DNA of 64,000 nt, from contig NZ_JAMXBF010000013.1 of assembly GCF_023823685.1 (NCBI RefSeq), positions 124,001 to 188,000 on the forward strand. Reading direction: 5' to 3'. A program made the translations under genes and the position numbers. Below the pieces are notes generated by a model. It was given only the letters and a program-made list of their open reading frames with translations, was not told the DNA's origin and did not search any database. Of this stretch, positions 17,113 through 25,728 are shown in pieces; the stretch's first letter is position 1; each line of letters opens with the position of its first letter. Source of the DNA: Pseudomonas subflava (GTDB taxonomy: Bacteria > Pseudomonadota > Gammaproteobacteria > Pseudomonadales > Pseudomonadaceae).

Positions 17113-17592
17113 ATGAACAAACTGGACCGTTACGACCTGCGCATCCTCGCCGAATTGCAGCGCGATGCGCGCATCTCCAATCAGGAGCTGGCCGAACGCA
17201 TCGGCCTGTCGCCCTCGCCCTGCTCACGGCGGGTCAAGCAGCTCGAGGACGACGGCTACATCGCCCGCCAAGTGGCGCTGCTGGACCGCAAGAAGCTCGG
17301 TCTGTCGCTGACCGCCTTCGTGCTGATCGGCATGGACCGCCACACCCCTGAGCGCTTCGAGCATTTCCAGGCGGTGATCCGCCAGTGCCCGGAGGTGCTG
17401 GAATGCAGCCTGGTGACCGGGATGGACGCCGACTACCAGCTCAAGGTGGTGGTGCCGGACATGGACCACTATCAGAAATTCCTGCTCGGCCAGCTGACCC
17501 GCATCGAGGGCGTCACCAGCGTGCGTTCCAGCTTCGTGCTCAACCAGGTGCTGTCCAGCACCGAGCTGCCGCTGGAACACCTGCGCGGCTGA
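17113..17592 (+). CDS. Lrp/AsnC family transcriptional regulator
   Basis: The 159-residue protein starts MNKLDRYDLRILAELQRDARISNQELAERIGLSPSPCSRRVKQLEDDGYI, a textbook Lrp helix-turn-helix. The C-terminal RAM domain follows (FVLIGMDRHTPERFEHFQAV, ECSLVTGMDADYQLKVVVPD), which binds an amino acid and drives octamer formation. It is close in length to global Lrp, but this member resembles the smaller local regulators. Its target is not obvious; the flanking genes (GDSL hydrolase, DUF2788) are not amino-acid genes. Confidence 0.92.
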   Translation: MNKLDRYDLRILAELQRDARISNQELAERIGLSPSPCSRRVKQLEDDGYIARQVALLDRKKLGLSLTAFVLIGMDRHTPERFEHFQAVIRQCPEVLECSLVTGMDADYQLKVVVPDMDHYQKFLLGQLTRIEGVTSVRSSFVLNQVLSSTELPLEHLRG

Positions 17593-17639
17593 ACGTCGCA
17601 GGGCGAGCGGGCGTCTACTGCACGGCGGACGGGCACGCG

Positions 17640-17645
17640 TATAAT
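17640..17645 (+). promoter_or_regulatory. -10 element before the DUF2788 gene
   Basis: TATAAT in the context CGTATAATCGCCGG lies 41 bases upstream of the ATG. It matches the -10 seen before prfC in style. No clear -35 can be read. Confidence 0.5.
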
Positions 17646-17686
17646 CGCCGGCCCGCCGTCATCCAGTCACAAGTCGCGAGGTCGCC

Positions 17687-17905
17687 ATGGAAACCGAACA
17701 GTTCGAAGCCCTGATGATGTACGTCCTGGTCGGCGGACTGATGGTGTTCATGTTCTTCATCATCTGGGACCTGGCGAAGAAGTCCAAGGCCGGCCGCCTC
17801 GGCACCGCCATCCTGTTCCTCGGCCTGGGCCTGTGCCTGTTCGCCTTCCTGGCCAAGCCGCTGATCACCTACATCATCGAAGTGACACGCGGCATTCACG
17901 GCTGA
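17687..17905 (+). CDS. DUF2788 small membrane protein
   Basis: This 72-residue protein has two membrane helices (ALMMYVLVGGLMVFMFFIIW and GTAILFLGLGLCLFAFLAKP) joined by a basic loop, KKSKAGRLG. This is the DUF2788 pattern common in gamma-proteobacteria. It has its own TATAAT promoter and a GCGAGG ribosome-binding site. No function is known; small two-helix proteins of this kind often assist a larger membrane complex. Confidence 0.8.
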   Translation: METEQFEALMMYVLVGGLMVFMFFIIWDLAKKSKAGRLGTAILFLGLGLCLFAFLAKPLITYIIEVTRGIHG

Positions 17906-18010
17906 CGCCGCGTCGAGCCTCGCAGCAGCGGCCTAGGTCGAGATAGCCCTTCTGATTTATTGCATAGCCCGGAGTGGAAGCGGCCGCAATGACAGCGTCG
18001 CTCCTCTGCC

Positions 18011-18640
18011 CTACAACCGCGGCGGCAGATCCTTCCACTCCCCCGGCTGCAGCCCGTCCAGGCTCCACGGACCGATACGCACCCGCACCAGCCTGAGCGT
18101 GGGCAGGCCGACTGCGGCGGTCATGCGCCGCACCTGGCGGTTGCGCCCCTCGCGGATCACCAGCTCCAGCCAGGCGGTCGGCACGCTCTTGCGGTAACGC
18201 ACCGGCGGATTGCGTTCCCACAACTGTGGCTCTTCCAGGCGCCGCGCCTCGGCCGGCAGGGTCGGGCCGTCGTTGAGCTGCACGCCGTTGCGCAGCTGCG
18301 CCAGCTGCTCCTCACTCGGCTCGCCTTCCACTTGTACCCAGTAGGTCTTGGCCAGCTTGTGCCTGGGGTCGGCGATGCGCGCCTGCAGGCGGCCGTCATT
18401 GGTCAGCAGCAGCAGGCCCTCGCTGTCGCGGTCCAGGCGCCCGGCGGGGTAGACGCCGGGCACGGCGACGAAGTCCTTGAGGGTGGCGCGGCCCTGCTCG
18501 TCGTTGAACTGGGTGAGCACGTCGAACGGCTTGTTCAGCATGATCAGCCGCGGCTCGGCGGGCGGCGCCTTGGCCACCCGGCGCGCAGCGGCAGGCGCGC
18601 CGGGGCGACGCGGGGCGGAGGGACGGGGCGGACGCGGCAT
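18011..18640 (-). CDS. rluE: 23S rRNA pseudouridine synthase, RluE-like
   Basis: This 209-residue protein of the RsuA/RluB/E/F family has a basic, Pro/Ala-rich N-terminal tail (MPRPPRPSAPRRPGAPAAARRV) in place of an S4 domain. The core has the catalytic motif GRLDRDSEGLLLLTND (catalytic Asp in RLDRDSEG) and REGRNRQVRRMTAAVG near the end. The absence of an S4 domain and the short size point to RluE, which makes pseudouridine 2457 in 23S rRNA. It is divergent from the alcohol dehydrogenase gene. Confidence 0.85.
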   Translation of the reverse strand: MPRPPRPSAPRRPGAPAAARRVAKAPPAEPRLIMLNKPFDVLTQFNDEQGRATLKDFVAVPGVYPAGRLDRDSEGLLLLTNDGRLQARIADPRHKLAKTYWVQVEGEPSEEQLAQLRNGVQLNDGPTLPAEARRLEEPQLWERNPPVRYRKSVPTAWLELVIREGRNRQVRRMTAAVGLPTLRLVRVRIGPWSLDGLQPGEWKDLPPRL

Positions 18641-18680
18641 GCGGATTCCGGGAGAACAGAAAGCGCGCAGTGTAACCGAG

Positions 18681-18703
18681 CATCATCAGGCGCGTTGATG
18701 ATG
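18681..18703. promoter_or_regulatory. CATCATCA-N7-TGATGATG inverted repeat
   Basis: Perfect 8-bp arms with a 7-base centre sit between divergent rluE and the alcohol dehydrogenase gene, 62 bases before the latter. It may be an operator. Confidence 0.35.
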
Positions 18704-18764
18704 TGCCGCTGCGGCGCGCATCCGGCTAAGCTGCTGCCATCGCATCGACCGCAGAGGACGCACC

Positions 18765-19790
18765 ATGAGCAACGAACTCGCCACTTTCACCGGCTGGGCC
18801 GCCACAGCACCGGGCGCGGCCCTCGAGCGCCACAGCTACGATCCCGGCCCGCTGGGCGCCGAAGAAGTCGAGGTGGCGGTGGAATACTGCGGCATCTGCC
18901 ACTCCGACCAGTCGATGATCGACAACGAATGGGGCAACGCACGCTACCCCTTCATCCCCGGCCATGAGGTGGTCGGTACCATCGTCCGTGTCGGGGATCA
19001 GGTGCGCGGTCTCAAGCTCGGCCAACGCGTGGGCATTGGCTGGTACAAGGGCAGCTGCATGCACTGCGGCTCGTGCATGGAAGGCTCGCACAACCTCTGC
19101 CGCACCGTGAAACCGACCATCGTCGGCAGCCACGGTGGCTTCGCCGATCGCCTGCGCTCGCACTGGGCCTGGGCCGTGGCACTGCCGGAGGGCCTCGACC
19201 CGGCGCTGGTAGGCCCGCTGTTCTGTGCCGGCTCGACGGTGTTTTCGCCGCTGCTGGAGTTCGACATCAAGCCTACCGACCGCGTCGGCGTGGTCGGCAT
19301 CGGCGGCCTCGGCCACCTGGCCCTGCGCTTCCTCAATGCCTGGGGCTGCGAAGTCACCGCGTTCACCTCCTCGCTGAGCAAGCAGGACGAGGCCAAGCGC
19401 CTGGGCGCGCACAAGGTGGTGGCCTCCACCGACAGCGCGGCGCTCAAGGGCATCGCCGGCACCCTCGACTTCCTGCTGGTCACCGCCAGCGCCGACCTGG
19501 ACTGGAACGCCATGCTCGCCACCCTGCGCGGCAAGGGTCGCCTGCACTTCGTCGGCATCGTGCCGAGCGCCATCCCCACCCACGTGTTCAGCCTGATCCC
19601 GCAGCAGAAGAGCCTGTCCGGCTCGCCGGTGGGCTCGCCGAAAACCATGGCGACCATGCTCGAGTTCTGCGCGCGCCACCAGATCCTGCCGCAGGTCGAG
19701 CAGTTCCCCATGAGCCAGGTGAACGCCGCGCTGGACCACCTGCGTGCCGGCAAGGCGCGTTACCGCGTGGTGCTGGACGCCAGTCAATGA
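18765..19790 (+). CDS. Zinc-dependent alcohol/aldehyde dehydrogenase (YahK/cinnamyl type)
   Basis: The 341-residue medium-chain dehydrogenase has the catalytic zinc ligands in YCGICHSD and PGHEVVG, the structural zinc cysteines in CMHCGSCMEGSHNLC and the cofactor fold VGIGGLGHLALRFLN. It resembles the NADP-dependent aldehyde reductases of the YahK/AdhC group, which reduce medium-chain and aromatic aldehydes. Physiological substrate is unknown. It overlaps the GNAT gene by four bases, so the two are co-translated. Confidence 0.93.
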   Translation: MSNELATFTGWAATAPGAALERHSYDPGPLGAEEVEVAVEYCGICHSDQSMIDNEWGNARYPFIPGHEVVGTIVRVGDQVRGLKLGQRVGIGWYKGSCMHCGSCMEGSHNLCRTVKPTIVGSHGGFADRLRSHWAWAVALPEGLDPALVGPLFCAGSTVFSPLLEFDIKPTDRVGVVGIGGLGHLALRFLNAWGCEVTAFTSSLSKQDEAKRLGAHKVVASTDSAALKGIAGTLDFLLVTASADLDWNAMLATLRGKGRLHFVGIVPSAIPTHVFSLIPQQKSLSGSPVGSPKTMATMLEFCARHQILPQVEQFPMSQVNAALDHLRAGKARYRVVLDASQ

Positions 19791-20266
19791 GCGAACTGTT
19801 CCACTGGCGCCGCAACCCGACCTGGCACCTGGGCGCGGTCGACCGTACCGACCGCCCGCGCCTGCTGGAGGTGTGGGAGGCGGCCGTGCGCGCCACCCAC
19901 CACTTCCTGGCCGAGGAGGACATCCAGTTCTACCGGCGGATGATCGGCGAGCAGTATTTCGACCTGGTGCGCCTGACCTGCCTGCGCGATGCCGAAGGCC
20001 GCGTGCAGGGCTTCTCCGGTACCGCCGAGGATCGCCTGGAGATGCTCTTCGTCGACCCCGCCGCCCACGGCCGCGGCTTTGGCAAGGCGCTGCTGCACGA
20101 CGCCATCGAGCGGCACGGCGTGCGCCTGGTCGACGTCAACGAGCAGAACCCCGGCGCGGTGGCCTTCTACCTCAGCCAGGGCTTCGAACAGATCGGCCGC
20201 TCGCCCCTGGACGGCGCGGACCGGCCCTTCCCGTTGCTGCATCTGCGCCTGCGCGAGAGCGCTTAA
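19787..20266 (+). CDS. GNAT family N-acetyltransferase (YjaB-like)
   Basis: The 159-residue protein starts at an ATG overlapping the dehydrogenase stop (ATGA). It opens with a variable region (RLLEVWEAAVRATHHFLAEEDI) and contains the acetyl-CoA loop LEMLFVDPAAHGRGFGKALLHDAI followed by NEQNPGAVAFYLSQGFEQIGRSP. This is the layout of YjaB-type acetyltransferases. The acceptor is unknown, perhaps a small metabolite or protein amine. Confidence 0.87.
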   Translation: MSELFHWRRNPTWHLGAVDRTDRPRLLEVWEAAVRATHHFLAEEDIQFYRRMIGEQYFDLVRLTCLRDAEGRVQGFSGTAEDRLEMLFVDPAAHGRGFGKALLHDAIERHGVRLVDVNEQNPGAVAFYLSQGFEQIGRSPLDGADRPFPLLHLRLRESA

Positions 20267-20310
20267 AACGTAGTGGGCTCGGCCTGTCGAAACGCCTTTC
20301 ACGTCCGCCT

Positions 20311-20398
20311 GGTGCGCATGGCGCACCCTACGGTGCTGCGCTTGCGCGCATCTGGTCGGCGTAGCGAACGAGCGGCCGTAGGGTGCGCCGTGCGCACC
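20311..20398. repeat. REP-like inverted pair, family A (second copy)
   Basis: Units at 20311-20331 (GGTGCGCATGG then CGCACCCTAC) and 20378-20398 (GTAGGGTGCGCC then GTGCGCACC) form the same inverted pair as at 5505-5570. The spacer between the units is 46 bases here and 24 there. It lies between the convergent GNAT and amn genes. Confidence 0.75.
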
Positions 20399-20433
20399 AC
20401 TGACGGCGCGAGGCATGCGCCTTACTCTTCACC

Positions 20434-21900
20434 TCAGCGGAACGGCGGTTCGTCGAAGCTGCGCAGCTTGCGCGAATGCAGCGAGTCCAGCTGGCAGCGC
20501 AGCAGATCCAGCGCGGCGATGCCGATCGCCAGATGCTGGTTCACCGCGCGCTGGTAGAAGCCGGTGGCCGAGCCGGGCAGCTTGATCTCGCTGTGCAGCG
20601 GCTTGTCCGACACGCACAGCAGGGTGCCGTACGGCACCCGCAGGCGATAACCCTGGGCGGCGATGGTGCCGCTCTCCATGTCCACCGCCACCGCGCGCGA
20701 CAGGTTGATCAGCGGCCGCTCGTGGGCCCAGTGCAGCTCCCAGTTGCGGTCGTCGTAGGTCAGCACGGTGCCGGTGCGCAGGCGCTTCTTCAGCGCCTCG
20801 CCCTGGTCGCCAGTGATGGTCGCTGCCGCCTCCTGCAGGGCCTGCTGCACTTCGGCCAGGGCCGGAATCGGAATGTTCGGCGGCAGCACCCGGTCGAGGA
20901 TGCCGTCGCGGCGCATGTAGGCGTGGGCCAGCACGTAGTCGCCGATGGTCTGCGACTGCCGCAGGCCGCCGCAGTGGCCGATCATCAGCCAGCAGTGCGG
21001 ACGCAGCACGGCCAGGTGGTCGGTGATGTTCTTGGCGTTGGACGGGCCGACGCCGATGTTGACCAGGGTGATGCCGTGGCCGTCATTGGCGATCAGGTGG
21101 TAGGCCGGCATCTGGTAGCGGTGCCAGACCACCGCATCGGCCACCGCCTGGGCGGCCTCCTCACTGGCGTCGCGCTCGATGATGACGTTGCCCGGCAGCA
21201 CCATGCGTACGAAGCGCGGATCGCTGCGCAGCTGTTCCAGGCCGTGGCGGATGAACTGGTCGACGTAGCGGTGGTAGTTGGTCAGCAGGATCCACGGCTG
21301 CACGTGGCGCCAGTCGCTGCCGGTGTAGTGCTGGATGCGCTTGAGCGAGAAGTCGGTGCGCGCCGCGTCGAACAGCGCCAGCGGCAGGTCGGCGCTGTCG
21401 CCCCAGCCATACAGGCCGTCGGCGACCGAGTCGGTGGCGGCGGACAGGTCGGTGCTGGGGAATACCCGCGCCAGCTGGGCGGCGGTCACCCCGGAGCCGG
21501 ACAGCTCGTCGCCCTGGTCCACCACATAGGGATAGGGGATGTTCTGCTGGCTGAGGCCTACCTCGACGGTGACCGAGAAGTCCTCCATCAGCGGCCGCAG
21601 CTGATCCAGCAGATAGCCGCGGAAAGCCTCCGGCTGGGTCACGGTGGCGCGATAGACACCCGGCACCTGGACCTTGGCATAGGCCCGCACGCTGCTCGGC
21701 ACCTCGCCCTGGCAGTGGTAGGTCAGGCGCATCTCCGGGTAGCGGAACAGTGCGCGCTCGGCCTCGCTCGGCTGGGTGCCTTCCTTGAGGTAGCGCTTGA
21801 GCGCCACGCTGAGGGCCTCGGTGGCCTGGCGGTGCAGGTCGGCGAGCCGGTCGACCGCTTCCTCGGCGGTGGCGGCGATGACGAAATCGGGGGCGGGCAT
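20434..21900 (-). CDS. amn: AMP nucleosidase
   Basis: The 488-residue enzyme hydrolyses AMP to adenine and ribose 5-phosphate and so adjusts adenylate pools. The N-terminal half (MPAPDFVIAATAEEAVDRL onward) is the AMP nucleosidase regulatory domain; the C-terminal half is a nucleoside-phosphorylase-like catalytic domain with MIGHCGGLRQSQTIGDYVLA, AVDMESGTIAAQGYR and LLCVSDKPLHSEIKLPG. I chose the ATG giving MPAPDF; a GTG three codons upstream is also possible. It faces the GNAT gene tail to tail. Confidence 0.95.
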   Translation of the reverse strand: MPAPDFVIAATAEEAVDRLADLHRQATEALSVALKRYLKEGTQPSEAERALFRYPEMRLTYHCQGEVPSSVRAYAKVQVPGVYRATVTQPEAFRGYLLDQLRPLMEDFSVTVEVGLSQQNIPYPYVVDQGDELSGSGVTAAQLARVFPSTDLSAATDSVADGLYGWGDSADLPLALFDAARTDFSLKRIQHYTGSDWRHVQPWILLTNYHRYVDQFIRHGLEQLRSDPRFVRMVLPGNVIIERDASEEAAQAVADAVVWHRYQMPAYHLIANDGHGITLVNIGVGPSNAKNITDHLAVLRPHCWLMIGHCGGLRQSQTIGDYVLAHAYMRRDGILDRVLPPNIPIPALAEVQQALQEAAATITGDQGEALKKRLRTGTVLTYDDRNWELHWAHERPLINLSRAVAVDMESGTIAAQGYRLRVPYGTLLCVSDKPLHSEIKLPGSATGFYQRAVNQHLAIGIAALDLLRCQLDSLHSRKLRSFDEPPFR

Positions 21901-22034
21901 GGCGGTCACGGAGTGGCTTCCTGGCTGTAGCGGTGGCCCTATCTTGCGCCTATCGGCGCGATCCCCGCCAGCCGCCACGGCAAGACCCGCCCGGGCGATC
22001 TAGGCTAGCAATAGGGTTCAAGAGGAGAGCCGTC

Positions 22035-22745
22035 ATGCGCGCCCTGCCGATCATCTGCCTGCTGATCACCGCCTCGCCGCTGCCGGCGGCCGAGCTGGAC
22101 GGCCGCTACCAGGCGACCCTCGACCAGCGTCCCGTGGAGCTGGTGCTGCGCAGTCAGGGCGAGCGGGTGGAAGGGGAATACCGCGAGGGCCAGCGCCGCT
22201 TCACGCTCAGCGGCAGGCTCGATGGCCAAACCCTGCTGGCGCAGATCAGCGAGCCCGCGTCCGGCCAGGTGCTGGCCAACCTGAGCGCCAACTACGCCAA
22301 CGACATGCTCGCCGCCAGCCTGGCCGCCCGCGACCCGCACAGCGGCGAAACCCTGTTGCGCGAGACACTGTTCCAGCGCGTGGCGCCGCCCCCGGCGCCG
22401 GTCGACCCGAACCAGGACCCGGCGCTGGTCGGCACCTGGGTGTACGAGCAGATGACCAACAGCGAAGGGCTGGAATTCGCCTCGCTGACTACCGTCACCA
22501 CCCTGCGCATCCGCGCCGACGGCAGCATCGAGCAATGGCGGCGCAGCGTGGCCGGCGGCAGCGAATGGAGTTATGACCGCCCCGGCGAGCTGCAGTACCG
22601 CGGCCACTGGCGCAGCGACCATGGCCTGCTGCTGGTGCAACTGCAGGGCGCGGCAGACTTCCAGCCGGCGGCACGCTACCGCTTCGACACGCCTTACCTG
22701 GTCACCGAGAGCAACACCGGCAGGATGATCTGGCAGCGGCGCTGA
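22035..22745 (+). CDS. Conserved secreted protein
   Basis: The 236-residue protein has a signal peptide (MRALPIICLLITASPLPAAE) and a good GAGGAGA ribosome-binding site. The mature part looks beta-rich and lipocalin-like: GRYQATLDQRPVELVLRSQ near the N-terminus, and LVGTWVYEQMTNSEGLEFAS then LRIRADGSIEQWRRSVAGGS in the C-terminal half. Pseudomonads carry a homologue beside amn. No function is known. It faces the minus-strand lipid operon tail to tail, and only 25 bases separate their ends. Confidence 0.72.
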   Translation: MRALPIICLLITASPLPAAELDGRYQATLDQRPVELVLRSQGERVEGEYREGQRRFTLSGRLDGQTLLAQISEPASGQVLANLSANYANDMLAASLAARDPHSGETLLRETLFQRVAPPPAPVDPNQDPALVGTWVYEQMTNSEGLEFASLTTVTTLRIRADGSIEQWRRSVAGGSEWSYDRPGELQYRGHWRSDHGLLLVQLQGAADFQPAARYRFDTPYLVTESNTGRMIWQRR

Positions 22746-22770
22746 GCCGCGGCAAGCCTCCGACCTGCGC

Positions 22771-23805
22771 TCAGGTCGTCGCGGCCTGGCGCTGCGCCAG
22801 ACGATAGCCCTCGCTACCGACATAGCGCCCGGCCTGCTCGTCCCACAGTCGCAGGCGCGTGGTGGCCAGGCCCTTCCAGAACAGCGGGATCACCGCGGCA
22901 TCGGCGAACAGGGCGTTCTCCTTCCAGCAGGCCTCCAGGTTGTAGTTGGGTATCCGCGGTACCAGATGGTGCATGCAATGCAGGCCGATGCCACAGGCGA
23001 ACCAGCGCATCACCGGCGGGTAGACCAGCACCGAGGTGCCCTTCAGGGCCGCTCCGAAGAAGTCCCATTGCTCCGCCGGCGACCAGTGCGCCTCTTCGAA
23101 ATGGTGGTTGATGTAGAACAGCAGCACGGTGGTTGGCGTACTGATGGCGTAGCTCAGCAGCTGGATCCAGATCAGCCGCTCCAGGCCGAACGCCCAGAGC
23201 GCCAGCCCGATCACCACCAGCGTCAGGTTGGTCAGATGGACAGAGCGCTTGACCCGCCGCGGCCATGCCGGGTTGGCGACCGTGCGCGGGAAGATCATCA
23301 GCTTGTAGAGCGCATGGGGACCGAACAGGAACAGCGGATGGCGCAACACCCGATAGCGGAACCTGGCCCAGGGCCCGAGCGCCTGGTACTCGCGCACGGT
23401 CAGCAGCGGCATGTCACCGTACCCGCGGCGGCTGAGGTCGTTGGCGCTCGCATGATGGAAGTTGTGTTCGTACTGCCAGTGCGCCGCCGGCATGAAGATT
23501 AACGGACTGATCAGCCGGCCGAGCAGGTTGCCGAGGCCACGCGAGCGGTACATGGAGCCATGCAACAGATCGTGGAACACCACCACCAGGCGATTGAGAA
23601 ACAGGCTGTTGACGACCAGCAGTGCCAGGGTGATCCACAGCGGACCGCCCCAGCTCCAGTAGATCAACCCGTTCAGCGCGAAATGTGGCACGAGGGTGAC
23701 CAGCACTTGCCAGGTGGATCGCCAGGGGCGGGGCTGCGCGTATTTTTCTCGCAGGGCGAGCAGTTGCCCGCGCAGCTCGGGATGCTGGGTGAAGATCGCG
23801 GCCAT
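22771..23805 (-). CDS. Membrane fatty-acid desaturase
   Basis: This 344-residue protein is the last gene of the accessory lipid operon. The three histidine boxes of membrane diiron desaturases are present: HDLLHGS (HxxxH), HNFHHAS (HxxHH) and, near the C-terminus, HCMHHLVP (HxxHH). Hydrophobic segments flank them (ALNGLIYWSWGGPLWITLALLVV, LTNLTLVVIGLALWAFG). A GGAGGAG site precedes the ATG, 31 bases after the GNAT-like gene. It probably inserts a double bond (or hydroxyl) into a fatty acyl, aldehyde or amine chain; the regiospecificity cannot be told. Confidence 0.88.
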   Translation of the reverse strand: MAAIFTQHPELRGQLLALREKYAQPRPWRSTWQVLVTLVPHFALNGLIYWSWGGPLWITLALLVVNSLFLNRLVVVFHDLLHGSMYRSRGLGNLLGRLISPLIFMPAAHWQYEHNFHHASANDLSRRGYGDMPLLTVREYQALGPWARFRYRVLRHPLFLFGPHALYKLMIFPRTVANPAWPRRVKRSVHLTNLTLVVIGLALWAFGLERLIWIQLLSYAISTPTTVLLFYINHHFEEAHWSPAEQWDFFGAALKGTSVLVYPPVMRWFACGIGLHCMHHLVPRIPNYNLEACWKENALFADAAVIPLFWKGLATTRLRLWDEQAGRYVGSEGYRLAQRQAATT

Positions 23806-23836
23806 GGCCTGCTCCTCCGCGGCTGTCGTGATGGAC

Positions 23837-24871
23837 TCAGAACACCTGCAGCGCCTTGAACACGCCGAGCACGCGGTACAGGTTCAGATCGGGAATGGAT
23901 GCGAGATAGACCTTGATCTGCCGGCCGCGGTATTTGTCCTTGTGGAAGAAGTTGCCCTCGAACGGGTAGATGAAGGGGCAATGACGAAACATGAAGCGGA
24001 ACAGGCTGCTCAGGTACGGCTTGTGCGGGTAGCGGCCGTCATCCAGCTGGGCGAATGGCGATAGCCCCAGGGACAGCAGCTCGCGCCCCTCGGCCTGGAA
24101 ACGCCGGAGCGCCTCCAGCACGATCAGGTCGTTGGTGCCGTGGGGGGCGTCGCCGACGATGCGCGACAGATTGTGCAGATAGCCGATGACTTCCCCGCCG
24201 CGGTACATCGGATCGAAGATCGCCAGGCTCAGCAGCCGCCCCTCGCGAGTGGCCCAGAAATAGCGCACGTCGTCTTCGTCCGTGAGCGTCAGCGGCCGGT
24301 TGAGGCCGATGAACTCGTGCCCGCCCTTGCGCGCGAGCCAGTCTCGGTTCAGCGCCATCAACTCGTCGCTATCGAGCTGGGAGATGCGCCCCTCGACGAC
24401 CTCCACGCCCTCCTTGCGAGCCTTGTTGCGCCAGCGCCGCAGGTGGCCGTAGGCGGGGCCGCGCAGCTCGCTGTCGAAGCCGGCCAGATCGATCTCCCAC
24501 TCGACACCCATCTGGTTCACCGGGAATCCGCGTCGGCTCAGCAGGGCGGCGAAGTCCTCGCCGATCTCCAGAAACACCGTGGCAGCCGCGCCGGGTCGGT
24601 GCAGGTAGGCCTCGAGCAGGGCTTCGTAGTCGGCAACCGCGGCGATGGGATCGCCGAGCACCACGTGCAGCCCTCCCGGCGCGAGCAGCGGGTGGCGCAG
24701 CACCAGGTAGGCCAGGTAGCCGAGCCGCTCGTGAACGAAGTACTGCAGCCCCGGCTGCAGCGTCGAATAGGCCATGCAGCCACGCCCGTGCTGGCGAAGA
24801 TACGGCGTCAGCAGCGCGTCATGACGGTCGGCCAGGGTCGGCAGGCCTGGGGGCGCGAGCACGGCACTCAT
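23837..24871 (-). CDS. DUF2156/MprF C-terminal-like GNAT transferase
   Basis: The 344-residue protein resembles the catalytic domain of phosphatidylglycerol lysyltransferase (MprF C-terminal half; LPG_synthase_C), which transfers aminoacyl groups from tRNA to lipid. Recognisable stretches are FLEIGEDFAALLSRRGFPVN, GVEWEIDLAGFDSELRGPAY, LRRWRNKARKEGVEVVEGRI and DKYRGRQIKVYLASI. It lacks the membrane flippase domain of MprF, so it is a stand-alone enzyme. In this operon an amino group made by the upstream aminotransferase could be the acceptor. The ATG overlaps the stop of the diiron gene by four bases. Confidence 0.78.
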   Translation of the reverse strand: MSAVLAPPGLPTLADRHDALLTPYLRQHGRGCMAYSTLQPGLQYFVHERLGYLAYLVLRHPLLAPGGLHVVLGDPIAAVADYEALLEAYLHRPGAAATVFLEIGEDFAALLSRRGFPVNQMGVEWEIDLAGFDSELRGPAYGHLRRWRNKARKEGVEVVEGRISQLDSDELMALNRDWLARKGGHEFIGLNRPLTLTDEDDVRYFWATREGRLLSLAIFDPMYRGGEVIGYLHNLSRIVGDAPHGTNDLIVLEALRRFQAEGRELLSLGLSPFAQLDDGRYPHKPYLSSLFRFMFRHCPFIYPFEGNFFHKDKYRGRQIKVYLASIPDLNLYRVLGVFKALQVF

Positions 24872-25710
24872 GGCTGACCGACCTGCGCATCGATCACCCG
24901 GCGGCGCAGCACGTGCTCGGCCAGCTGTCGGTTGTCGCTGTGTGACGGATGGAATCCCCGCCGGATCGCCTGGAAGCAGCCGCGCGTCATGCGTGGCAGG
25001 AATTTCTCCTCGACGAAGAAGTAGCTGAACGCCGCTTTCCAGGTGCGCCACTTGAACAGCTGGCGATCCTGGCGCAGGAAGGTGGCACACCCCAGGAACA
25101 GATACGCCATGTTCACCAGGTAGCAAAAGATCACCCCATAGCCAAGCCAGAAGCGGTTGCCGGACACCGCCTGGTAGACGTCGAAGGCCACCGACTTGTG
25201 CTCGATCTCCTCGGCGAAATGCCACTCGTAGAGCGCCCGCACGGGCGGCTCCACGCCGGCCAGCTTGCCGCTGCCCAGGGTGATCTCGGCGAACAGCTCG
25301 TTGACCCGCTCGATGCCCACCACGAATGCCAGCTGCTGCAACGGTGTGGCGGTGGGCTGGAGGATCTTGAACGAAATGAAGCGGGTGAAGCCCAGGTAGG
25401 TATCGAGCCTGAACCCCTGGGCGCGCAGGGCGGCGAGGAACTGGTTGTGGCCGCGGGCGTGGGAAATCTCCTGACCGATCAGCCCCAGCGCATCGCGGCT
25501 GACCTCCGGGCTCTGCAGCTGGTCGATGAATTTCCGAATGGTCTGCACGATGAAGTTTTCGCCGTCCGGAATGGTGATGGTGTAGGCGTTCAGCCAGTGG
25601 GTCAGAAACGGCTCGCCGGCCCAGTGCCGGGACGGCGGGCTGGCACCGTAGTCCACCTCGAAACGCCGGGCGCGGATTCGGGCGGGGCTGTCGGCAACGT
25701 CGCTGGTCAT
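24868..25710 (-). CDS. Predicted diiron protein (metal-dependent hydrolase family, PF10118-like)
   Basis: The 280-residue protein belongs to a family usually labelled metal-dependent hydrolase. It shows the four-helix diiron signature: E51, E81-x2-H84 (EISHARGH), E134 or E138 (IERVNELF) and E168-x2-H171 (EEIEHKSV). The ligand spacing is close to that of cyanobacterial aldehyde-deformylating oxygenase (E, then ExxH after 28, then E after 55, then ExxH after 29). A membrane-like stretch follows near 190-215 (WLGYGVIFCYLVNMAYLFLG). It may be a diiron oxygenase or N-oxygenase. It lies 18 bases after the desaturase gene and overlaps the GNAT gene. Confidence 0.75.
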   Translation of the reverse strand: MTSDVADSPARIRARRFEVDYGASPPSRHWAGEPFLTHWLNAYTITIPDGENFIVQTIRKFIDQLQSPEVSRDALGLIGQEISHARGHNQFLAALRAQGFRLDTYLGFTRFISFKILQPTATPLQQLAFVVGIERVNELFAEITLGSGKLAGVEPPVRALYEWHFAEEIEHKSVAFDVYQAVSGNRFWLGYGVIFCYLVNMAYLFLGCATFLRQDRQLFKWRTWKAAFSYFFVEEKFLPRMTRGCFQAIRRGFHPSHSDNRQLAEHVLRRRVIDAQVGQP

Positions 25711-25728
25711 GAGAATCCCCCGGGCGTT

